Shown here: one piece after another, positions 54,849-64,000 of the stretch
How positions within the stretch are numbered: the stretch's first letter is position 1
Layout of the letters: each line of letters starts with the position of its first letter
Assembly (NCBI GenBank): GCA_954871525.1
Contig: OX940864.1
Span: 19,710,001-19,774,000 of the forward strand
Origin: Parietaria judaica
Taxonomy: Eukaryota; Streptophyta; Magnoliopsida; Rosales; Urticaceae
Length of the DNA stretch: 64,000 bases
Direction: 5' to 3'
Notes under the pieces: generated by a model
Databases searched by the model: none
What the model was told of the DNA's origin: nothing
Seen by the model: only the letters and a program-made list of their open reading frames with translations
Made by a program: the position numbers and the translations under genes

Positions 54849-56560
54849 GCTTCTTTGTTTTAGTGAGTTAGGATTTTGGGGTGTTTGGTGTAAATGGATC
54901 GACTTGTTTTATTTTTGAACAATTCATTGTGATTAATAATGCTTCTCTAATCTAGTTATGTTTTGTACTTTGGATTCTTGTTTTTTTTCATAACGGCATA
55001 AGTACTAAATATTTTCATTTTTATGGTGGTATAAGCTCAGTTTCTTTTTCATGGCTAATGTTTTCAATATTCACTATTTTCTTCTCACTAAAATGTCATT
55101 CACTTTTTTTTTGGACAAATTTAACATAATTTTGATTGTGCCGTTAAAGTCTTGGAAACACGTCACTTCCGAGTGAGAGAGAGAATTTTGTTGACGGCAC
55201 ATCTAGAATTTGGTTTAGTCAATTGAAAATGTGAGCGGTATTATCGAAAGGAACAAAATAGTGCATAAAGAACTTCGACCATGAGAAATAGTAAACATTT
55301 GAAACTTGAGCCGTGAAAAATATTGAGTTTATGCTATAAAAATGAAAACAGTGGATACTTACACCACTAATAAAAACATGAAAAGAATGGGTTTATGCAC
55401 CATGCATGCAATAATTCCGCATAAATTTTGCTATCTTGTCGAATGTCGACCAAAAAAAATGTTTTTTGTGCACTAAAATTATTCCAAGGAGATAATGTTT
55501 TGGGGATTTTTTTATGATAAAGTTGAAAGCAATAATGTGGCTCAATGGTCCAATATTCTCGATTCTTGATCAATTTATATCTCTATTCAATACCTTGAAA
55601 CGAATAACGCAATTTGCTTTGCCAAGTTTAGTGAACACGTTTTACTAAACACTTTTGAAATTGAATGACGCAACAACATAATATCAATAAAATAACATCA
55701 ACTAATGAGTTTTTATTAGATATGTAGAAATGTGAAGAGACGAGTATTTGTTTGTTTTTATATATAAAGTAGACTTGTTTTTGCTCGATTACATCTATAA
55801 ACAGGGGGATAAATACACAAACACACATGTCAAGATTAAAAATTGAACGCTATGAAAATCCCATATTGCAAAACTCGTTTATATTTTATATTTTTTAAGT
55901 TGTATTGCCTTCTCTTAATTAGACTAAATTATGTTTGAAATAAATGTAAAAATATACAAAAGAAAATGACACCAAGAAGGAAAGAACAAGTGTAATAGTA
56001 GGCATGAGATTATCAAGTGTCGACATTGACAAAGCAAGAAGTGTGTTTTGAAAGCATATTGGAATTGGATGCTTCTACTTCTTTCTAATGCTTGAAGCAT
56101 CACATTCTCTGCTTTAAGGCCAACCCTAGCAACAAAGTTTTATTCTCATTTCTGATCCTAACGGAATTATAATTTAACTAATATATATATAAATACAGTT
56201 TTATGATAATCTTTTATGAAACTTTAGTAATATAAAGAGAGAAAAATTGTAGGGGAATTAAAGGAATTTTTTATTTTTTTCCGTAAAACGAAAGTATTTG
56301 ATTGCATATAACATAAGTATTTTCTCCGCAAATAACCGATAGTAATAATGGCATAGTGGAATTTGAATAATCAAATTTTGTGAATTGGTCACTTTTTCTA
56401 TCCATCTTTAGTTTGGATATAAGTAAAATGTGGTTATAAAGTATATGGTTATATTAATGAGAGTCTGAGATTAGGTGTAAAATAATTCTGATGTTTATTC
56501 AGAATTTCAAGAACAACACTGTCTCGTCTAATCCTGTATTTACATTAATCTCCAAAATCC
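54849..56560. other. Convergent spacer between NaKR and TRM genes
   Basis: Both genes end here. AT-rich, with short chance frames only. No RNA gene or mobile-element boundary was recognised. Confidence 0.6.
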
Positions 56561-59500
56561 CTAAACTACTAATTCTTCCAACATCTCATCAAATAACAGC
56601 TTCTCAAACTCTCGGCCGATCGCGTCAACGTCGCTCCGAATGTCCGCCCACTTCTCCTCTCTCTCTGCCACTTCCTCAACCCCCTCTCTCTCCTTCAACA
56701 CCCAAATCAGCTCGTCCCGTAGCTCGCTTTCTGGCCACTTTTGACCGGAAACCGCTGCCGGAGACCTAACCCACGGAAACGGGTCCGTGAATTGCCGGTA
56801 CATCTTTAAAAACTCTGAGTTTACCCGGTCAAAAAGTACCCTCCTATCAGACTTTAATGTCATATCCTCGTTGTCATGGTATTTCTTCTCGAGCTCTTCG
56901 AATACTGAAGGTCTCACGGGGCACCCCGGGGAGTGCCACGTGGCGAAGAACACATCAGGATTGGTGGTGTCGAGACCGGAATGGAGTAAGACGTCGGTCA
57001 CGTAGCCGTACTCCCAAGTGTGTTGAGAAGTGCGTAGTCCAGTTGAAACATCTTCGTCATCGCTCGAGACGAGCGTGCCTTCCTCTTCGTAGGATTCCGA
57101 CTCTAATTTGAGTAGCTGAAGTTGCATACGAAGACCTAATACGAACAGAACAACACGTGAATAAAATATTTCTGGGAGTGAAATTACGATTAGAGAACTG
57201 TGACTACCTTGCAAGTCGGCGTTGAGGCTCTCAAAGCATTCAGAACAAGACGAGACATCGTCTGTGAAAGGAACTTCCAGAACTGAAACAGGACTTGGCT
57301 GATCGGCCTCCTTGGGATTCGTCGGAGATCCTGATCCAACGGTAGACTGGTTTGCGGGTAACGGACTTCCGTTACATGGCTCTGATGACTTTTCCTGTAA
57401 TATCATTAAATTTGAATAGAATGTACATAACACCAAGAATTGCGGATAGAGAATTTTGTTCTATAAAACGTCATGTTGAAAAATAAAGATAAATCTTTGC
57501 AATTCTGTTCATAGGTTTTTCTATGTAAAAAAAAAAAACGCATAGATTATAATTAGACAAGAACAGACAAACCTGACAAAGATCGAGATCATCATCGGCC
57601 TCGGCAATGCGAACATCTGTTAACAGAGTGCAGGCTGATATTTCCGAACGTATACTGTCCAGTCCAGAAGGATGGGTCATCTCGAGAACCGGGCTTCTGC
57701 CTGTGATATTACCAGCTGATGTTTCCACCACTTCCTCAAATTTCTTTTCAGCTAGACTACCGAATTCCAGTTCAACGCCCACTTGATTGTTCACCCCACG
57801 GGGCTCAGGCAAAACACCGTTACTTTCCCGTATCGTGTATTCCGAGCGATATGATCTCTTGCTATTGGATCTTGAGCTTCTGTTAACACCTCTCTTATCC
57901 ACATTACTCTTGTGCCCCTTGATCCTTTCCCCATTGAAGTTCTCTCTGGGAATTACGTATCTATCCTCGCGAATGAACGCTTTCGGACTTCCTAAGGCAG
58001 TGGACGAAGACGGGAGAGATCTGGATCTCGTCAAACCGGCAATTCGTCCATCTTTCCAGCCATCCTTACTGCTGATTCCCAGAGGTTCGTCCTTATCTGC
58101 ACGGGATTTGTTCTTAAATCCTTTGGAATTCATGACATCATCAAATCGTGAAGCTCTCCTCTCCTTATCAGCGGCGAGCATATCGGCGAGCGTGCTGCCT
58201 CTGCTGGCCGACCCCATATCGACTGACTTGTGAGTCAGTCTCCACCTCTCGGAAAGTCTCCTCTTCGCCTCTCTGCTAACTGATGATTCGGTTGATCGGG
58301 AAGTCAAAGGCCGGGAATGTCTGTTCAAATCAAAGGAGCACCTCGAACTTGTTGACCAAGTCTCCGGTTCGCTAGCAGATTCGTTTCCGGACATGCTGCA
58401 AGAGCTCTCGTCGCCAGCGTATCCCTTAAACGTTAAAGATGAACACTTTGGGGAAGAGCTACTAAAACTGCTCCTCATTTGCCTTGTGATTTCCTTTGCC
58501 AGCTGTCTAGATTCTCTGGACTTATCGTGTTGAAACTTTTTCCTTCCCGAAACTTCCACCTCCCGGTTTTTACTCAGTGGAATATCTCTATCCTTCCTCC
58601 TCTCCGGTTGGGAAGCGTTCGACGAAAATGGAGAAGAGACGGTGTTGGTGGGATTCGGAACCTTCCCAAGATTTGGTTTGAGAACAACGATCCTTGTGGG
58701 TTGGAAGATCGATTCACCCTTATGCTCACATTCACTTTTTGATGAGTTCGGAGAAATTTGATGACTTCGTTCATGATGCTTGTGAGGTGATGCAGAGCGA
58801 TTTCTGCGAAGAGGTTCTTTTCCGGATTTACTTCTCGGCCCAGAAGACTTCATCTCTGCAACCCGACCACAAAGAGGCTGTGGAACTTCTTGCAGATCAC
58901 GCAGGTGCTTTGTGAATAGCGAGTCCGGTTGGAGAAGAAATTTCAGCAGAAGATCTTTGTTAGAATCAAGAATATCAAGAGCATCATTGAACTCCTTCGA
59001 ATTATGAAGCGTCTCATTGGTTGAAAGGCGTTTCGCATCCATGAATTTCTGGCGAATGAACGCTATCTCAACATCGGTGAAGTTCGAGTTTTGAGAATGA
59101 GGGTAACTGCAACCTCCTATCCTTGACGGCTCGAGAACTTCAAAGACATCCTTGAATTCTTGCTCGTCCTTTGAACTTCTTCTGGAAGAATTTTTGGCGT
59201 AAAGCTGGAAACTCTGTTGACCTTTCTCTGCAGATCGTGTGGTCTGAAAATGACACTCGGGTTTTTCTAATCCTGCTCTATAAGCAGATTGCTCAGGAGG
59301 CAAGCCGTCGAGGCCCATCAATTTGGCAATTACACTAGGCGACCTCCTTTTAGATTCCATCTCCTTCGACATCTCCTTAGCCAATAGCTTCTTCATTGGA
59401 GTCCCGGGACCTTGTTTCGAAGATGCCAGCCCCAACTCAAACGTGAACTGTGAAAAGAGCCAAAAAAAAAAAATCCAAAAAATTACTGCCACTCCATCAA

Positions 59501-60451
59501 ATGGAAGAAATTTTGGAAGCTTATATTTCTACCACATTAATTCGATAAAGAAGAGATTTGTACTGTCGGTAACTAGTAGAATTGGCTAAATTATGTTCCG
59601 AACGTAGCAAAAGGAAGAGAAGAAGCATACCGAGTCGTCATCTGGGGTTCCACCACTGCAAGAACGAGAATGTGAAGCAAATTTCGGGAAATCCCTTTGA
59701 GTTTGGACGAGCCTGTTCCCTGAAAATGAAATGTCAAGTTTCAGTGCACACAAATATTAAGCTGAAAGAAAAAGTAGAGAGATAAAACTCGAGAAGAAAA
59801 TTCCGGTCATCAAGAACAGTAGCTAAAATCAAGCTATAAAGTGACTAAAAACGAGGCCGAAAGTGATCGAAATTGATTTCGAAACCTGAAGCAATCCAGA
59901 AGATCTCTTCCTTCTGATGACTGAACTAAACCAAACTAAATTTTCCAAAGCAACCCAAGAAATGACAGAGCGTAAAATCCAATTACTTTAGAGAAGACAA
60001 AAGAGAAGCTAAAAGTTACTGCCCCCAAATGCGTAGAAGAAGAATCCAATTTCTGTTTGGCTGAATGGAAAATTACATCAAACCAACCTGTTAACGCAAT
60101 TATGCATCATCATGACAAATTTCGTAATGGAAGCAGAAGAAATCATGCCACGCAAAAAGTGAATAAAAGCAATTCAAGCTTACTTTTCTAGCTTTGCAAG
60201 AAAAATAAACAAAAAATAATAATTAAATTGACATATTTTCTTCTTGACTGTGCTCAGCTCGTGAATCGAGGACGAAATCTGAGCTTCAAAATGTAGCTCT
60301 GGTTGATTCAGTAACCTAAATCCACGAATTTCTCCAGCCACACGCGCAGATAGAGTGAGAGAGAACGAACGAACGAACCTCGTAGCGAGGAAAACCTATC
60401 GTCGGAGGGAATGCCGGAAATCTTGGACCTCTGTGGGCGAGCTCTCTCCAT
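56561..60451 (-). CDS. TRM / LONGIFOLIA-like protein with DUF4378 (TON1-recruiting motif family)
   Basis: Five exons: 60451-60379, 59719-59631, 59447-57573, 57394-57208 and 57135-56561. All are GT-AG and phase-consistent, giving 932 residues. TRM proteins bring TON1 and PP2A to microtubule arrays and shape cell division planes and organ elongation. Visible family motifs are the start MERARPQRSKISGIPSDDR, LAKEMSKEME near 76-85, the SPSVIAKLMGLDGLP box at 90-104, a long Ser/Arg-rich disordered middle, and the C-terminal DUF4378 with VLFDRVNSEFL and a final acidic helix ending EELVV. The last intron (57136-57207) is 72 bases, a multiple of three, and stop-free, so retention would be silent to the frame. 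Position next to NaKR suggests At3g53540 (TRM19, from memory). Confidence 0.9.
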
Positions 60452-60607
60452 TTTCACTTCACTTCATCAACCAAGGGAGATCTCCGAGACAAAGAAAAAG
60501 CTGAGACTCTGAGGTTCACACAGATCTCGAGGGAAATAGCAGCATTAATGAGAAGATCCGTTAACAATGGCGAAACGTAGAGACAAGGCTGAGGAGCTGA
60601 AGCCTGA

Positions 60608-60648
<41 letters not shown>

Positions 60649-60900
60649 TCTTTTGAACATTCAAAAATAATCACAACAAACAAACAAACAAAAAGTAAAG
60701 TTTCTCTTACATATAATATATATATATATATATGTATATACACGTCTATGCGCGGGCAAATTGCGAGGTGTGATGTGAGTGAGAGCAATAAACATTCATT
60801 CGCTCACGTGACTTTCTTATATATAGTAATATTCCACGTGTCTCTTATTAGTTTTCAGAAGAAGCGTCGTTAAATAATCAGTATATATAGTTAGTTATAT
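60452..60900 (-). promoter_or_regulatory. 5' leader and promoter region of the TRM gene
   Basis: On the gene's strand a long (CT)n tract (60645-60609) lies about 160 bases before the start codon, typical of plant leaders and core promoters. CACGTG-like cores occur at about 60804-60809 and 60835-60840 (TCACGTG, CCACGTG), near TATATA runs. Use in vivo is inferred. Confidence 0.45.
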
Positions 60901-62755
60901 ACTATGCTAATGCTATACATTAACATAAAAATGGATACTCATCATCCCTATAAAAATGTCCCTTTAATTCAAATTTGGAAGACGCTCGCTTGCTTTATAT
61001 GTCAACTTTCTGGATTAATTATATGATTTGATTGACATGTTCATGGCTTCTCCATGAATCATCTATAATTAATCTTGCAATCAAATATACTTGTTTCAAC
61101 GTAACAACAAATACAAAAACAGCACCGCCTAATAATTCAAAAGCTAAATCGTTGCTTCCTGATTTGAAGGGAAATTCCAAATTTCCTTGCAATCAGAGAC
61201 TCCAACGTCACCTCCGTCTTTTTCTCTTTTTTTTTTTCGACTCCCAAAATCCGTTTCGGTCCAATGTCTAGTTTTCTCTCTTCAAAAAAGTCGTTTCGGT
61301 CCGACCGGTTCTTAGTCCGGTTTTGGGCCCAATTTTATAAAGACCTGGTTTTTCCGAATGTGATATCTGGCACGGTATTAGAAGACCGGGTAAAAGTGGG
61401 ACCGGTATTAAAGAGGCGAATCCGGGTACCTGTTCCGGGTTAGGTTTCATTACTAGCTAGAGTGTATAAAATAGAATGGTCCATTGTTTTTAATAACAAA
61501 AAATGGACTTGTGTTGTGTAGGTAGGCAAGTGGGGCTGTATGAATAATGATAATAATAATAGGAAGCTAAGCAGGGCATTAGAACAGTAACATGTGTTGT
61601 TCCCAGACAAGATTGCCTTTTTGTTTTCTCTTCTCTCTGTCCTTACCTATATACATATATATATATATATACATACACTTATAAAGATTGGAGTGTATAT
61701 ATATACATGTATGATGAGCAGTTTGCATGTGTTTGGTTTTGTTGAAATTTGCAACCTTTATTTCAATTCAGTGTAAAACTACACAGCTCTACTTAACAAA
61801 ACATGTACTCTGATATAATTAGATTTAAGAGTAATTATGTTATGGTGTATATATAATATATCAACCTTAAAAAATAAACAATAATATTTAAGAATTGATG
61901 AGGAGTTGCATTGAATATGAGCTGCACAAAGGCTGTGAACAGTCCCCACACACACGCATGTCTGTGTTCAACGGACGTGTAAGGTCACCGAAATCATTTA
62001 TATATATATATGTATATGTATATTATGAGTGTGGTCACTACATATATATGGTTTTGATTGAAGGGGTCGACTGGAAATATTAATGAGAAGGTGGGTCATA
62101 GGAGACATGAGGCTGATGATATATATGACTATGACTATGAGCATGGGAATTGGCTCTTCTTTGTTTATACAAACCATGCCTTATAAATTATAATTAGATT
62201 CGTATTGGATTTGAAAATCTAGAGAGATAGATATGATGTCACTTTCCTCTTTGGATCTCCTTCCTTTTTCTATTCACGTTTTGGAGTTTCACCCTAAAAG
62301 TGAACTCTATGCACTACATCTTCACCTACCTACATATATTATATTATTATTTATACATATATATATAGAGAGAGAGAGATTCTTGTTACTAAAAATGATA
62401 GGAAAAAGCAGCAACCTTTGACTTTAAAGGCTAAAGAAATGAGTGTGAGATCGGTAATCAAGGCTTTTGGATGTCCGTGATTATCTGAGTTTGCTTCATT
62501 TAGAAGATGAAATGAAACAACACAAATAATTCATCATTCTTGGCTATCACATTCATCTTTGACTGTCTTCAAATTTTTTACGACATTGCTGTAAATATAT
62601 ATATATATATATGTATAATAATAATGATATTATATTCCCACTAATCAAGACTTTTTTATTGTGATTAGGCTGCCTAACTCCTCTATCATATTTATTTAAC
62701 GACAATTTACAAACATTCATATTTAATTTAGCAGACTCATCTCTTTTTTTTTCAG

Positions 62756-62937
62756 TGGCAATAGTACCAAAGTTCTTGTTTAGTGCGGATTTCTAAAAAA
62801 TTCATCTATTTCTCAACGGCACTAAATGACTAAAACTTAATTGTTTTTCTTGCAACATGAAAGGCATATTTATCAAATGGGATTGATGACATAATTCAAA
62901 ATCTACACTAAACACGAATTTGGGTACGATTGCCATT
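62756..62937. mobile_element. Small foldback MITE, about 182 bp
   Basis: Left CAGTGGCAATAGTACC and right GGTACGATTGCCATTG are inverted copies with two mismatches, and the pairing continues inward (TTCTTGTTTAGTG against CTAAACACGAA). CAGTG ends suggest a hAT-type MITE, but poly-T and poly-A flanks hide any target duplication. Confidence 0.55.
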
Positions 62938-63821
62938 GAAAAAAGAATTGAGTTTACGTTGCTCCACATGAAAAAAGATTGGGTACTTTTATCGTCCTTA
63001 ACCCTTTTAATGTACACACGTATCAAAAAGATGATCCAAGTCACTCACTCACTCGACACAACCAAAGTGAAGTTGCGATGTTATAATACTCACTCGGGCC
63101 AAATAAAATATGAATAGTGAGAGGGAATCTTGACAATGCAAGATCCAGTTGTAAGAAAAAGAGAATCTCCGGATGAAGCGGGTGGGGATCTCATAATCCG
63201 GGTAATGTCTGCCTTTAATGATTCTCATCGGAAACAAGTCCTATATATGTATATGTGTATTGTATACTATATAGTATATACTACTATATATATAAGTATA
63301 TTTAATAATATTATTTTTTACCAAATTTCTTTGAGAAATCAGTTGGAGAGCATGTTGATATGATTCATGACTTGATAGATATACATGGTGAAGTAAGTGG
63401 ACCAAAGTCCAAACACTATACCGATATCACCTGGCCTTATACACAAAACTCAAACCCACAATGTTTTTTTTTTTCTATATAAAAAAAAAAGAAACAAAAA
63501 ACTGAATTTATAATTAAAATCTAGGGTTTAATTTCACAACCATAAATTTGTTTTTTTTTTAATAATTAAATTTGAAAGTACTATTTTTTTTATTATTATT
63601 TTGTATATACAGTGCTGACTGCGGTTTTCTAAAAGAAAAACACTACATGATAATTGAATCTATTAGTTACGAGGATTTGTGTTATCTTAGATTAATAAAT
63701 ACATATTTTACCACTTAAATCATGGATGAATTAAGGCGGTAAGATGATTTCTTTTTTCATGCATAATTTAAGCAGAAGGGTGCTCAAAATTAATTTGTGA
63801 CTTTCAATAGTGTGACATAAC

Positions 63822-63915
63822 ACAGCTCCATTCTGCGAAATGGAGTAGACCAGCTCCACATTGGAGCTGCATTTCCTCTACTTCTACTGTGCTGCGTCAA
63901 ATTTGACGCACTACT
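63822..63915. repeat. Palindrome-rich block near the window end
   Basis: CTCCATTCTGCGAAATGGAG, AGCTCCACATTGGAGCT and GCGTCAAATTTGACGC are three successive short hairpins within 95 bases. This may be one end of a foldback element that continues beyond the window, or an element already complete here. Confidence 0.45.
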
Positions 63916-64000
63916 ATTCATCGACTGCAAATTTTTTATTTATTTATTCTTTAGTCCTCTTGAAACTTATAATTTACAAATTATATCATTTGTTTTTTAA

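Larger units (their letters stand above)
60901..64000. other. Terminal intergenic spacer
   Basis: No gene recognised. It contains an ACCGGT/CCGGG-rich remnant at 61290-61445, (TA)n tracts near 61655 and 62595, a foldback repeat at about 62756-62937, and short palindromes at 63820-63910. The window ends inside non-coding DNA. Confidence 0.55.

Overview
The window is plant nuclear DNA, most likely from a eudicot. Evidence: GT-AG introns interrupt genes of plant-specific families (EXO70H, NaKR, TRM, PGG-type ankyrin proteins, UXS1-like UDP-xylose synthase). Long AT-rich spacers are full of (TA)n runs. Plant transposon types are abundant: Ty1/copia, Mutator-like, hAT-like, a tRNA-derived SINE and a solo LTR. 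The species cannot be told from the sequence.

Layout. 1-3215: AT-rich spacer with an 826-bp hAT-like element that contains a tRNA-like block. 3216-6665 (-) and 14733-16555 (-): two intact ITN1-type ankyrin/PGG membrane protein genes in tandem, separated by a complete but decayed 5.35-kb copia retrotransposon (8323-13671, TSD TCCTA). 17596-20432 (+): five-exon pectate lyase-like gene. 23951-25840 (-): intronless EXO70H-type exocyst gene. 25841-32678: gene-free, with a SINE, two local duplications, two MITEs and many (TA)n tracts. 32679-38265: a composite Mutator-like element with TIRs of about 115 bp and a perfect 9-bp TSD (ATTATTTTA). It carries an intron-containing RPS3 gene copy, about 2 kb of tandem repeats, and the N-terminal part of a mudrA-like transposase. 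39936-40130 (+): tiny Cys-rich membrane protein. 40440-42780 (-): unrecognised, probably decayed multi-exon gene. 43215-46044 (+): UXS1-like gene with an AT-AC (U12-type) first intron. 46045-53260: spacer with a GC-rich 25-bp minisatellite, a hAT-like element and a solo LTR. 53261-54848 (+): NaKR-type heavy-metal-domain gene. 56561-60451 (-): TRM/LONGIFOLIA-like (DUF4378) gene. 60452-64000: spacer.

Genes in context. UXS1, NaKR and TRM follow each other as, from memory, At3g53520, At3g53530 and At3g53540 do in Arabidopsis, so 43-60.5 kb looks like conserved microsynteny. Wall metabolism (UXS1, pectate lyase), secretion (EXO70H) and ion or stress signalling (ankyrin pair, NaKR) are represented, but nothing suggests a functional cluster.

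The most notable findings are the gene-carrying Mutator-like element with its own transposase remnant, the AT-AC intron in the UXS1 gene, and a tRNA-like block inside a hAT-like element. Exon borders were placed by eye from splice dinucleotides, reading-frame continuity and remembered family sequences. No alignment or database search was run.
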